From Streptomyces sp. NBC_00286 (GTDB lineage Bacteria; Actinomycetota; Actinomycetes; Streptomycetales; Streptomycetaceae): a stretch of DNA of 64,000 nt. The notes beneath the pieces were generated by a model. The model was not told the origin of the DNA and did no database searches. It saw only the letters and a list, made by a program, of their open reading frames with translations. Every line of letters starts with the position of its first letter. Within the stretch, counting starts at the first letter, position 1. Position numbers and translations under genes: made by a program. The stretch lies in contig NZ_CP108054.1 in NCBI RefSeq assembly GCF_036173125.1, positions 992,001 to 1,056,000 on the forward strand, written 5' to 3'. Of the stretch, positions 8,802-17,307 are shown piece after piece.

Positions 8802-9097
8802 AGCGGCCCAACTTACTCAGCACTGGTGGGGACCGGTCCCGTACCGGAGTGCCGGGCCCTTCCCTGGACCGGAGTCCGCGGGCGCATTGGTATTGGCGTG
8901 GAGGGCCGTCATCCCGCCTGCCGGAGAGGGAAGGGCACCGGAGCTGGGCGAGGTGTCTCGGGTTCGCCAATGGTCACGTCCGGTACGGCTCCGCCCAACC
9001 AGGGGACACAGCGGTGACGGCGCAGAGGCACAACCTGCCTGTATCAAGCGACAGATGTCCAGCCTGCGCAGTGAAGGAGCGAGCGCGTCGGTGACGG
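8802..9097. other. Intergenic region, no gene recognised
   Basis: Nothing convincing was found on either strand between the BamE-like gene and the frameshifted remnant that follows. Confidence 0.4.
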
Positions 9098-9420
9098 CTA
9101 CGCCCTTCCCGTGTAGTGCGCCCAGACACCGAGGCCGATGAACAGAACCGACCCTCCGACGAGGCCGTAGAGTCCGACCGTCCCGGTCAACCGCTCAGCG
9201 AGCGACGGCGGCTCGTATCCGTGCTTCCGGCCGATCTCTTCGGCCAGCCCCTTTCAAGATCTTCTTGGTGGATCCCGGGGCGGCCGCCACCAGACCTTCG
9301 CCCCGCTCCACCCGTTCAAGCGCCTCGTCGTCCGCTGGAACGACGTATCGAACTCCCCGACTCCTTCCTCTCGTTGGCTTGCAGCCTCCTCCGTTGGAGA
9401 CGCCTCAAGAAGACCGGGTC
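9098..9420 (-). pseudogene. Frameshifted small membrane-protein gene remnant
   Basis: Two minus-strand frames join into one plausible protein: an upstream part reading VVPADDEALERVERGEGLV and then GSTKKILKG, and a downstream part reading LAEEIGRKHGYEPPSLAERL followed by a C-terminal hydrophobic helix (GLYGLVGGSVLFIGLGVW) and AHYTGRA before TAG at 9098-9100. The frame change falls in a GAAAGGGG run at 9248-9255; removing one G restores continuity. Further upstream the frame breaks again (EFDTSF in a third frame). No family is recognised. It is read as a decayed gene, though a sequencing indel in the homopolymer is possible. Confidence 0.5.
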
Positions 9421-9628
9421 ATGATCGCGTTACGAGCTCGTAGAAAAGGAATGGAGCGAGGCGGTGCCCCGCTGCTACTTTCGCGTTGGACCGTGAAGTC
9501 GACGTAGGGAGGTGAGCCCCGTGAACACAGTTACCCATGGGTGCTCCCTCAACCCGTCACGGTCCGGCGGCTGACCTTCGGTGTCGCCAGGAGCGCCTGA
9601 GATCGAGGCACTCCTGGAGGAGACGCCA

Positions 9629-10420
9629 ATGGACATAAAGCCTTTCACATCTGGCCTGAGCGAGAACGTGGTGATGATCACGCGCATCGCGGACCGGCAA
9701 TGGCACGCACTGGATGACGACTTGGTGGTCGGCCGCGGTTATGCGGTGCACCGGCCCGACGGACGCTTGTTCGTCAGCATCGACGCCTGGCACGACGTCA
9801 CCTTCGACCGGCTCGCCGAGGCGATGCTGGCGGAACTGCCGGCGCCGCTGTACACGGTGGTCGACGAAGCCGACGTAGAGCTGACGGAGCGCTGGCGGCG
9901 GGCCGGTTTCACGATCCGGCGCCGCGAGTGGGAGTACGTCGTGCCGACCGACCCGCAGGTCACAGGGCTCGGCGAAGTCCTGCCACCTTCGGGCGTGACG
10001 ATCGTGCCCGCCGGTCTGGCGGACGCGAGTCTGCTGCGGGCGGTGGACCGCGCGATCCGTGCCGAAGTCGAGGCGACCGTCGGGTGGCAGTCGATGCCCG
10101 CGGAGGTCATTCCCCACGCCGAGGGCGACACCATCGTCGACCCGTCGAAGTACGCGGTGGCCGCGGCGCCAGACCGCTACCTGGGTCTGATCCGGGTGGT
10201 GACGGCGATCCGGCCGCGCATCGGGCTGGTCGCGGTCCGGGCCGGCGAGCAGCGCCGCGGCATCGCGCGGGCGCTGCTGGCCCACGCGCTGGGGACGCTG
10301 CATCACTCCGGGTTCGCCGAGGCCTGGACCGAAGTCCACGAGTCCAATCAAGCAGCCTCGGCGCTGTTCGAGGGCATCGGCGCCCGACCGATGAGCAGCA
10401 ACCTGGAGCTGGTGCGATGA
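9629..10420 (+). CDS. GNAT-family N-acetyltransferase
   Basis: About 263 residues from ATG 9629, which has GGAGGA 8-12 bp upstream; a GTG at 9581 is in frame but lacks such a site. The C-terminal half carries the acetyl-CoA binding motif of GNAT enzymes ([24 protein letters not shown], with Q/R-x-x-G-x-A at about 207-215) and the following [19 protein letters not shown] helix. The N-terminal half looks like a diverged second GNAT fold. Its stop overlaps the start of the IF-1 paralogue (ATGA), so the two are translationally coupled. The substrate is unknown; modification of a ribosomal or translation component is a speculative possibility. Confidence 0.87.
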   Translation: MDIKPFTSGLSENVVMITRIADRQWHALDDDLVVGRGYAVHRPDGRLFVSIDAWHDVTFDRLAEAMLAELPAPLYTVVDEADVELTERWRRAGFTIRRREWEYVVPTDPQVTGLGEVLPPSGVTIVPAGLADASLLRAVDRAIRAEVEATVGWQSMPAEVIPHAEGDTIVDPSKYAVAAAPDRYLGLIRVVTAIRPRIGLVAVRAGEQRRGIARALLAHALGTLHHSGFAEAWTEVHESNQAASALFEGIGARPMSSNLELVR

Positions 10421-10641
10421 CGAAGAACAAGAACGTCATCGAAATCGAGGGCAAGGTCGTCGAGTGCCTGCGCAGCGCCCTGTTCACCGTGGAACTCGAG
10501 AACGGCCACCAGGTGCTCGCGCACATCAGCGGCAAGATCCGCAAGAACTACATCAAGATCGTACTGGGAGACCGGGTACTGGTGGAGCTCCCGCCGTACG
10601 ACCTGACGCGCGGCCGGATCGTGTTCCGCTACCGGAACTAG
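10417..10641 (+). CDS. infA: Translation initiation factor IF-1 paralogue
   Basis: The 74-residue product is a single S1/OB-fold domain with the IF-1 core ([58 protein letters not shown]). IF-1 binds the ribosomal A site of the 30S subunit during initiation. The canonical Streptomyces infA sits in the ribosomal protein cluster; this copy, alone beside an acetyltransferase, is probably a second copy. It overlaps the GNAT stop codon by 4 bp and is followed by a hairpin at 10674-10711. Confidence 0.92.
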   Translation: MTKNKNVIEIEGKVVECLRSALFTVELENGHQVLAHISGKIRKNYIKIVLGDRVLVELPPYDLTRGRIVFRYRN

Positions 10642-10673
10642 CGGCGGCCGGCACCTTCCGCGGCATCTGAACT

Positions 10674-10711
10674 GGGGCCCCGGTCACGGCGTTTCCCGTG
10701 GCCGGGGTCCC
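10674..10711 (+). terminator. Hairpin terminator after the IF-1 gene
   Basis: A 16-bp stem (10674-10689 with 10696-10711, two G-U pairs) closes over a 6-nt loop. There is no U-tract, which is common for Streptomyces terminators. It lies 32 bp after the infA stop and before the convergent NADAR gene. Confidence 0.7.
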
Positions 10712-10838
10712 GATGATGGCTCGCACGGCCGCGGTGGCCCTCAGGTTGAACGACCCCTCATAAATGATCGCGGCAATCGCGGACGCTGTACTCCGCCTGG
10801 CCACCGCCACGGACGCGTCCAGCCCTCATGGACATCGA

Positions 10839-11432
10839 CTACTCGTCGCAGCGAGCGGCAGCCAGACGTGCCCGCGCCTCCATCAGGGCGAAGCCGAGCA
10901 GGTTCTGGCCACGCCACCGGGAGGGATCGGTGGCACGCTCGTCGGACGCGCCGAGCCCGATGCCCCACACCCGGTCGCGCGGGCTGGCCTCGACCAGCAC
11001 CCGGTTACCCGTGCCGAGCAGGTACGCGCGCAGAGCGGGGTCCTGTCCGAACTTGGCGACGTTCCCCGCAACGACCAACTCGAAGCGGGCGGCGTCCCAG
11101 CGCGCCTCGTCGAAGTCGCGGACCAGCCGCCCGAGGCTCTTGGCCTCGGCGGGAGTGCGCGCCGCGAGGACCGCCGAGAGCGACGCGTCGTCACCGAACA
11201 GGCGGGCCTTGCCCGCCATCATCCAGTGCTCGGCGCTCGCATACGTCACGCCATCCACGGTGAACGGGGAAGGCCACCACTGGCTGAGCGCACCCGGACC
11301 GATCGAACCATCCCGCTGTGGTCGATGCCCCCAGAACATCAGCCACTTCGGCCGCGCTCCGGCAGCAATGAGCGCCGCGAGATGCTCTCGGGTACGGGCC
11401 TGGACCGCGCTCTTCGAATCGATCGTCGCCAT
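10839..11432 (-). CDS. NADAR-family protein (YbiA-like N-glycosidase)
   Basis: About 197 residues from ATG 11432 (GGGAGGAT upstream). Family hallmarks are visible: FWGHRP near residue 35, LSQWWPSPFTVDG near 52, ASAEHWMMAGKARLFGD near 69, GLGASDERATDPSRWRGQNLLGFALMEAR at the C-terminus. NADAR proteins cleave N-glycosidic bonds: YbiA acts on damaged riboflavin intermediates, others remove ADP-ribose from guanine or act on NAD-derived molecules. The longer in-frame upstream extension to 11570 lacks a ribosome site and is not part of the family. Specific role here unknown; metabolite repair is the default expectation. Confidence 0.9.
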   Translation of the reverse strand: MATIDSKSAVQARTREHLAALIAAGARPKWLMFWGHRPQRDGSIGPGALSQWWPSPFTVDGVTYASAEHWMMAGKARLFGDDASLSAVLAARTPAEAKSLGRLVRDFDEARWDAARFELVVAGNVAKFGQDPALRAYLLGTGNRVLVEASPRDRVWGIGLGASDERATDPSRWRGQNLLGFALMEARARLAAARCDE

Positions 11433-11592
11433 GACAGAGATCCTCCCAGCCACCACCGACAACAGACGAAGGAATTTCCGCCACGCAACCGGCGCGGCGC
11501 GAGCCCATGTGTCGCACGGGTTCCGCTCTCGAGGTGGGGACGACATGACCCCTCGTCGGCCTTCCGGCATTTCGACAGGGGGTCAACTGCTA

Positions 11593-12141
11593 CTACTCGT
11601 CGCCGCGTACGAGCTTCACCAGCAGCTCAGCGTCCCCCAGATCCGACAGCACTACTTCCGCGCCCGTGTCCCGCAGCGCGGCCTCATCGCTGCGTCCTGA
11701 CGCCACCGCGATCACCCGTACGCCGTTGGCGTGGGCCCCTTCCACGTCGGCCGGAGTGTCGCCGATAAGTACGGCCTCCGCGGCTGTCGCCTGGGCGCGC
11801 TGGAGGGAGAGCCGAACGAGTTCAGCCCTGGTGTCGTCGTCCTCGCCGTACGCGCCGAGCTCCCACAGGATGTGCCGGTCGAGCCCGAACACTTGGAGCT
11901 TGATCTCGGCGACCGGGCGGACATTGCCCGACACCACTGTCTGCTGGATGTCGATGGCGTCGAGTGCGTCGAGAGTGGCGGCTGTACCGGGGAGGGCGTG
12001 GCCTCGTTCACGGAGAGCGGCGGCTCGCTTCAGGTGTTCTTCCGTCAGGGCTTGGGCGAACCGCTCGAAGTCGGCGCGGTCCGTTGTCAGTTCGTGGAGT
12101 CTCACGGTCTCGCGGAAGATCACGGGCTCGGTGATGCCCGG
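11593..12141 (-). pseudogene. HAD-family phosphatase, 5'-truncated
   Basis: The readable part matches the cap and C-terminal half of a haloacid dehalogenase phosphatase: VIFRETVRLHEL, LPGTAATLDAL, the motif II region QTVVSGN, LGAYGEDDDTRAELV, and the motif IV region AVLIGDTPADVEGA. The N-terminal nucleophile motif DxDxT that these enzymes need is absent, and an in-frame TGA (minus strand, 12142-12144) lies immediately upstream of the coding similarity. Translation could only start at GTG 12123, giving 176 residues without the catalytic Asp. It is therefore read as a truncated, probably inactive gene. Confidence 0.65.
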
Positions 12142-12256
12142 TCAACGACAGCACACAGGCTCCGACACAAGATCTCCGGCTGTAGTACAAACACGTGGCC
12201 GACTTCGTGACCCGCCTCGACGAGGTCGCCGGAGCCTGACACCGCAGGCGCGGCGG

Positions 12257-12760
12257 TCAGTGTCCGAGCAGGTGGTAGAGCGCCATCGGCGTGACGTAGC
12301 CGGGCCACCGCCCGTCGGCGAACAGGTGCACACCGGCGTCCAAGTACGCCTGGTCGACCAGTTGTGAGCAGATCATGTGCCGGGTGGAGGCGATGTAGGC
12401 GCGGAGCCCCGGTGCCGGGATGCGCATGCGCCGCGTGGCCAGAGCGAAGTAGTCGAGGAAGCTGTACGGCGTCCCGACGTAGCGGCGGCCGGCGTCGCAG
12501 ATCGCCTGCCGTTGGGCGTCGGTGAGCCCGCCGGGGTACACGTACAGCGTGTTGCGGTCGTCGTAGGCGCTGACCTGGGTGATGCGGGCGCCGCCGGGTT
12601 GGGCTTCCAGCAGGGTGTCGTCGTCGAGGACGAGGAAGGCGTGCTGGTAACGGCCGAAGCCGTCGCCGTTGAGCCATTGGCCGAGGCGGATCATCGCGCC
12701 GACGTGGCCGGTGATTTGGGTGAGTCCGATGTCGCCGGGCTGTGGCTGGGTGTGGATCAT
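12257..12760 (-). CDS. NlpC/P60-related YiiX-like cysteine hydrolase
   Basis: About 167 residues with the permuted papain-like fold of YiiX/YebB and lecithin-retinol-acyltransferase-type proteins: PGDIGLTQITGHVG at the N-terminus, the His-bearing strand YQHAFLVLDDDTLLEAQPGG near 40, GTPYSFLDYFALA near 100 and the Cys-bearing helix HMICSQLVDQAYLDAG near 130. His and Cys are the expected catalytic pair. ATG 12760 with GGAG eight bases upstream is preferred over ATG 12772. No signal peptide is visible, so it probably acts inside the cell. Substrate unknown; lipid or peptide amide bonds are typical for the fold. Confidence 0.8.
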   Translation of the reverse strand: MIHTQPQPGDIGLTQITGHVGAMIRLGQWLNGDGFGRYQHAFLVLDDDTLLEAQPGGARITQVSAYDDRNTLYVYPGGLTDAQRQAICDAGRRYVGTPYSFLDYFALATRRMRIPAPGLRAYIASTRHMICSQLVDQAYLDAGVHLFADGRWPGYVTPMALYHLLGH

Positions 12761-12974
12761 GACGGGCTCCATGGCGCGTGGGGGTCGACCTGGTGATACC
12801 CGGGGACAAACCTGGATCGCCAGCGTGCGGGTCTGGAGGACGTCGGCGGCCCAGATCGCCGGTGCCGGGCCGCGCTGGAAGGAGGCCCAGGTGGGGTGGT
12901 CGCGCCGGGCGCGGGTACGTCGGCATCGTCCGATCCATTCAATCGTGACTGCACACCCTCAGAGGGAGGCACGC

Positions 12975-13693
12975 GTGGAACCGCTCGACCCCGAGGTGAC
13001 GATCCGGCAGGTCGCACATCTGCCGGCCGACCTGCGCGAGCGGACACCGCTCTTCGACGAGTGCGTCCACACACTGTTGCCGCCTTCCGGCTGGGCACGG
13101 ATCGATCACGTGTTCCTGACCGGAGACGGTGACTCCTACCACTCCTCCTGCGCTGCCGAGATGGCCTTCGAGACCCTCGCAGGCATCCCCTGCGAACCGA
13201 TCAGCGCCACCGTTTCCTGCACTACGGCCCCCTGCCCACGGCCGCTCCCGTCGGCCCGGGCCGCCAGGCTCTGCTCATCGCCACGTCCGCCTCCGGCACG
13301 ACCAAGGCGGTCGTCGAGGCCATCGAGCACGCCAGAAAGCACAGAGCACTCACCGTCGCGATCACCGCCACACCGGACAGCCCCGTCACCCAGGTGGCCG
13401 ACCATGCCCTCTTCGTCGACCTGCCGAACCTGGAGCGCTCTCCCGGCATCCGCACCTACCAGGCCAGCCTGCTCGGCATGCTGCTCACCGCCCTCCGCCT
13501 TGCCGAAACCCGCACCCCTGCCTGTCCTGCAGACCGGCTGCGCGAGGAATTGACGGGGCTCGCTTACGCGGTCGAGGCCACCGCCCGCGCGGTCCGGGAC
13601 CGCTGCCGCCGTGTCCCTGGCGCTCCGCTACAGAAGCACCAGACCCTGATCAGTCTTCGCTCGCCGCGTCCGGTCTGCTCACCACACGGCTGA
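12975..13693 (+). pseudogene. SIS-domain sugar isomerase/regulator, frameshifted
   Basis: GTG 12975 with GGGAGG upstream opens a SIS-domain protein (VTIRQVAHLPADLRERTPLF, DHVFLTGDGDSYHSSCAAEMAFE, GIPCEPISA). At about 13208 the frame changes and the family sequence continues in another frame: RFLHYGPLPTAAPV, then LLIATSASGTTKAVVEAIEHA, VADHALFVDLPNLERSPGIR and LLGMLLTALRLAE up to 13693. The C-terminal SIS lobe is missing, so it is also 3'-truncated. Intact relatives act on aldose/ketose phosphates or amino sugar phosphates. It is judged nonfunctional as assembled. Confidence 0.75.
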
Positions 13694-14291
13694 CCACGGA
13701 CGTCGGCTGACGTGTCACCGGGTCAGGCCGATAGGCCACGCCGTAATCACGGGCGAAGCGATTGGCCTCAGCCTCGGAGCTGGTGAGCCGGTGCAGACAG
13801 AGCCCGTAGGCGACCGAGGTGATCTGCTCTTCGGTCAGGCAGAGCCGCCACCGGTTGTCCGTACGGCTGAAGGACGCGGTGCGGACGCGCTCGGCGAGCC
13901 CGTCGGCCGGCGGCATGGCCAGTTCGTGAGCGAGGCTGACGAAGACGCGCACGGCGCTCATCTGTGCAGGGCGCAGCTCCACCAGGCGTTCGCCGGGCCC
14001 GGGTTGGGGCTCATCGGATTCGGTCACCGGCCGGGCGTGCGCGTACGCGAGGACGTCACGGCCGTGGGAGGTGAGCCGCGCCGCCCAGCGCACAGGGCGC
14101 GCGGCGAGCACGGAGAGTTCGGCGCGGGTGTCCCGGTCGGCCAGTTCGGCCAGCCCTTCGCGCACCACCGACTCCGCGCTCTGCTGGAAGGACGCGGGCA
14201 CCGCCTCGTCCACCACCCAGGCGTGCCGTGCGGCCCGTTCGTGCTCATGGAGCACTTCCAGCACGGTGATCCTCTTCTCCGAGCTCCTCAT
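13650..14291 (-). CDS. Conserved Streptomyces hypothetical protein (possibly DUF6417-type)
   Basis: About 213 residues from ATG 14291. The N-terminal third resembles a winged-helix module (KRITVLEVLHEHERAARHAWVVDE, VREGLAELADRDTRAELSVL), the middle reads as a short linker with VELRPAQMSAVRVFVSLAHEL, and the C-terminus has WRLCLTEEQITSVAYGLCLHRLTSS then a segment ending FARDYGVAYR. I associate this layout with a small Streptomyces family of unknown function, from memory only. Its 3' end overlaps the decayed SIS gene tail, convergently. The upstream frame to 14789 shows no protein-like sequence and is excluded. Confidence 0.65.
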   Translation of the reverse strand: MRSSEKRITVLEVLHEHERAARHAWVVDEAVPASFQQSAESVVREGLAELADRDTRAELSVLAARPVRWAARLTSHGRDVLAYAHARPVTESDEPQPGPGERLVELRPAQMSAVRVFVSLAHELAMPPADGLAERVRTASFSRTDNRWRLCLTEEQITSVAYGLCLHRLTSSEAEANRFARDYGVAYRPDPVTRQPTSVVSRVVSRPDAASED

Positions 14292-14843
14292 ACCGCCTCG
14301 CCTGGCCGAGCCCCGCCGCCCACCGCATCGGGGGCTATCAGTGGCGCTATCTAACCTGCCGAGCACCGCGAGTTGCCAGACGGCGCCAGGCCGTGTGCGG
14401 CGCAGCGGGTGACGAACGCTGCGAACCGGCCGCCTCGGCGTGAAGGCAGCCCGTCGTACAGATCTGCGCTCAGAAGGGGACGCCTTCTTATGCAGAGTGA
14501 TTCCCAAGGGACGGGCCATGCCGAAGCCGCCGCGTCTACGCCCACGCATCGGCTGCCGCAGGTGACTGCTCCTGCCCGCCCGTCGGCATCTCGCGGCCCG
14601 GTGGTGCCCAGCCATCGACGCCGGGCTCAACATGCCCTGGCAGCCTGGTTGTTCACACAGCGGGCTGACACAACCAGGGCCATGATCAAGCCGCCACGCC
14701 CTGATCATGCACCGGTCGTCCGACGAGGGGACGGGCGACGGCAGCCAACACGGGCCGGTCACGGTCGAGGATCCACTCTTCCCAGGCACCTGACCTGCCA
14801 GGCGGCTAGATTGTGTAACGTCAGGCCAACTCGGGGAGATCTC
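14292..14843. other. Intergenic region with one inverted repeat
   Basis: No gene is recognised in this 552-bp stretch. A perfect 9-bp inverted repeat, CCTGGTTGT at 14644-14652 and ACAACCAGG at 14670-14678, with a 17-nt spacer, could be a weak hairpin or protein site. The methyltransferase that follows begins only at 14844, where its ribosome site is. Confidence 0.4.
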
Positions 14844-15638
14844 ATGTCAGTTGAACGTCCGCTCATCAACAGCAGCGTGCCGCACTCCGCCCGCATCTGG
14901 AACTACTGGCTGCGCGGCAAGGACTGCTACGAGATCGACCGGCAGGTCGGTGACCAGATCGTCGAGGCCAACCCGGCGATCCTCGATATCGCCCGGGCGC
15001 AGCGGGCGTTCCTTGTCCGTTCCGTGGAGTACCTCGTCACCGAGGCCGGCATCCGCCAGTTCCTGGACGTGGGCACCGGCCTGCCCACCGCGAACAACAC
15101 TCACGAGGTCGCCCAGCGCCTCGTCCCCGAGACACGGATCGTCTACGTCGACCACGACCCGGTCGTGCTGGCCCACGCCGAGGCGCTGCTCACCAGCACG
15201 CGTGAGGGCGCCACTGACTACATCGACGCCGACCTGCGAAACCCCGACGCGATCCTCGAACACGCCGCCAAGACACTGGACTTCACCCAGCCGGTGGCGC
15301 TGATGCTGCTGGGGATCACCGCCCACGTCACCGACGACTCCGCGTACGAGATAGTCGGCCGCCTGATGGACGCCCTGCCCTCCGGCAGCCACCTCGTGCT
15401 CTGCGACGACACCGAGGTGCTCAACCCCGAGCAGATGCGCGAGATGATCGAGCAGTGGAACGAGGCGAGCGACAACCCCCGCATCAACCGCAGCCCGGAA
15501 CAACTCGCCCGGTTCTTCGACGGCCTGGAGTTGCTGGAGCCCGGCCTCGTCTCGGTCTCTCGTTGGCGCCCCGCGGAGACTGGCGCGCAAGAGCCTGCCG
15601 AGGTCGACGACTTCGGCGGCGTGGCACGCAAACCCTAG
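14844..15638 (+). CDS. SAM-dependent methyltransferase (Methyltransf_19/DUF574)
   Basis: The 264-residue protein begins at ATG 14844, preceded by GGGGAGA. It has the actinobacterial Methyltransf_19 pattern: SVPHSARIWNYWLRGKDCYEIDR at the N-terminus, the SAM-binding strand QFLDVGTGLPTANNTHEVAQ near residue 75, VYVDHDPVVLAHAEALL near 102, and the C-terminal YEIVGRLMDALPSGSHLVLC region near 175. This family is expanded in Streptomyces and its substrates are mostly unknown. No operon partner is visible; the following 600 bp hold a transposase remnant. Confidence 0.92.
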   Translation: MSVERPLINSSVPHSARIWNYWLRGKDCYEIDRQVGDQIVEANPAILDIARAQRAFLVRSVEYLVTEAGIRQFLDVGTGLPTANNTHEVAQRLVPETRIVYVDHDPVVLAHAEALLTSTREGATDYIDADLRNPDAILEHAAKTLDFTQPVALMLLGITAHVTDDSAYEIVGRLMDALPSGSHLVLCDDTEVLNPEQMREMIEQWNEASDNPRINRSPEQLARFFDGLELLEPGLVSVSRWRPAETGAQEPAEVDDFGGVARKP

Positions 15639-15789
15639 CGAGAGCCCTCAACTCCGTCTCATGGGGCAAGCAGGCAACCATCACGAAGGGTGCCCCTGGC
15701 CTGCAACCCGGCAGGAGGCGCGGCCTGCTGCTGCCCCTCCCGCCCGGGCACATCGACGCCACGCTGTCCGCGGACACCTGCCGTCTCGC

Positions 15790-16175
15790 TCTCGCCCGGG
15801 CCGATGCTCTCCCCGGCGCCGTACGAACCCGGAGGCCCTATGGAGGGGCGCTGAGATGCGGCCGTGGGTCTCGGCGATGCGCCGGGTGAGGTAGGCGGGG
15901 TGGGCGTCAAGGCCGCTACCGCGCCGGTGGCGTCCTGCGGAGACCTGGTGCCGGTGCTCGGCGCGGGCATACCGCTGCAGGGTGTGGCGGCCCCGGCCCA
16001 GGTGGCAGGCGATGGCCCGGACCGAGTACCCGCCGGGGGGGCGTACCACGGGTCGGGCATCGCCAGCACCCGGTTCAGCAGCCCAATCCGTACCGCGGTG
16101 ACGCCCAGCGCGGTGGCCATGCGTGCTCCGGCGCGGCCGGCCAGGGCCAGTGCGATCGTATTCAGCAGTGCCCCG
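15790..16175 (-). mobile_element. ISL3-family transposase remnant
   Basis: Two minus-strand pieces in different frames match ISL3-type transposases. The first (about 16175-16040) reads ALLNTIALALAGRAGARMAT and ends LLNRVLAMPDP, the conserved helical block before the DDE domain. The second (about 16040-15790) reads GYSVRAIACHLGRGRHTLQRYARA then SGLDAHPAYLTRRIAETHG, the helix-turn-helix and the block after it. The catalytic DDE core that should lie between them is deleted, and frames are broken. No terminal inverted repeats were found. It marks past transposition beside the conflict operon. Confidence 0.65.
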
Positions 16176-16266
16176 AGTCATGCCCCCAGTACGGTGATCG
16201 TCGCTGTGCTCGCCCGGGCAGCCGTCGACTACGGTCGCCCGGCCGCTGGGATGAAGGGGGCGATGG

Positions 16267-16950
16267 ATGCGGGTCGACCAGCTGTGGCGGTATCCGGTGA
16301 AGTCGGTGGGTGGTGAGCGACTGACCGCCGCCACGGTCGGTGTGCTCGGAATCGAAGGGGACCGGGGCATCGCCATCCACGACGAGCGGGAAGAGGTCAC
16401 CTGGGCCGGTGCTGTTCCGGCGCTCATGCGATTGCGGGCGGTCACCCTCGGGCCGGGCGTGGCCGAGCTGGTCCTGCCGGACGGCCGGCGGTTCCACTCC
16501 GATGCGCCTGACGCTGCCAGTCGGCTCAGCGCGGCTGTACAGGCCAAGGTCACGCTGGTCGAGCACCAGCCGCACCGGCCTCACACCGCGCTCCACGTAT
16601 TGACGACGACGGCGCTGCGCAGCCTCGGCTCGACGCTGCCGGACAGTGCGATAGACGCCAGCCGATTCCGGCCCAACCTGGTGCTCGACGACGTGACCGG
16701 CGACCACGCGACCGGTTACCCCGAGCACGATTGGATCGGCCGCCGGATGGCCATCGGCACACTGCGGTTGCGCTTCACCGAGCGGTGCGACCGCTGCGTG
16801 ATGATCACCAAGGAGACTCCGACCGTCCCGCATGACCGCTCCGTGCTCCGCTGGGTCGCCCGCGAGCTCGGCAACGCCCTCGGCGTGTACGCGGCGGTCG
16901 AGAAACCCGGCCATGTCCGTATCGGAGACAAGGCCCACTGGCTCGACTGA
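16267..16950 (+). CDS. MOSC-domain protein
   Basis: The 227-residue protein has an N-terminal MOSC beta-barrel (LWRYPVKSVGGERLTAATV, GIEGDRGIAIHDE) and a C-terminal MOSC domain (DASRFRPNLVLDD near 135, WIGRRMAIGTLRLRFTERCDRCVMIT near 160) with the conserved Cys in the RCDRC segment. MOSC domains transfer or bind molybdenum-cofactor sulfur and are found in mARC-type N-hydroxylated-compound reductases and in YiiM/YcbX. The start is ATG 16267, with AAGGGGG about 11 bases upstream. It is a stand-alone gene; its electron-transfer partner is not in this window. Confidence 0.9.
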   Translation: MRVDQLWRYPVKSVGGERLTAATVGVLGIEGDRGIAIHDEREEVTWAGAVPALMRLRAVTLGPGVAELVLPDGRRFHSDAPDAASRLSAAVQAKVTLVEHQPHRPHTALHVLTTTALRSLGSTLPDSAIDASRFRPNLVLDDVTGDHATGYPEHDWIGRRMAIGTLRLRFTERCDRCVMITKETPTVPHDRSVLRWVARELGNALGVYAAVEKPGHVRIGDKAHWLD

Positions 16951-17307
16951 ACCGGCTCTGGCGATCCAGGCCGCCGGGCTCGCCCGCCTGAGCGCACCCG
17001 GTCGGCCGGGTGCCGCCATCCTGGCCGGATGTGCGGCCACAAAACGCATATCCGCGAGCGGCGTCGCCCGCGACGAACTCCAGGAGATGGCCGACGCCGC
17101 CCTACGCAACTGGCCGCTGACCTGAGAACCACCCGGAGTTCCGGCGACACGGAAGGCGTCGTGAACCGTATGAAAAAGGATCAAAAGGCTCTACGGACGA
17201 GCCGGATTCGAACTACTCCGCAAGCTGATCCTGCTTCAGTAATCCTCGCGACCGCGCTCCAAGATCTGTGCCAGAACCCGATTGACGACGCCATAGCCAC
17301 CCGGGGA
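16951..17307. other. Intergenic region with possible gene and tRNA-like remnants
   Basis: The plus frame ending at 17125 reads SGVARDELQEMADAALRN before its stop, which looks like the C-terminus of a lost gene, but no start or family can be assigned. At 17197-17218 the minus strand carries GTTCGAATCCGGCTCGTCC, resembling a tRNA T-loop and acceptor tail, but the T-stem does not pair and no anticodon arm is present. It could be a degraded attachment site. Confidence 0.3.

Noticed and set aside
13650..14789. 379-residue protein on the minus strand
   Set aside because: Protein-like sequence starts only at about 14291; the upstream 160 codons are Arg-rich shadow without family features.
14373..14843. 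157-residue N-terminal extension of the methyltransferase
   Set aside because: The family begins with the SVPHSARIWNYWL segment and ATG 14844 has GGGGAGA upstream; the extension has no domain character.
17190..17260. Possible intact tRNA gene on the minus strand
   Set aside because: The T-stem does not pair and there is no D-arm or anticodon arm, so only a remnant-like sequence is reported.
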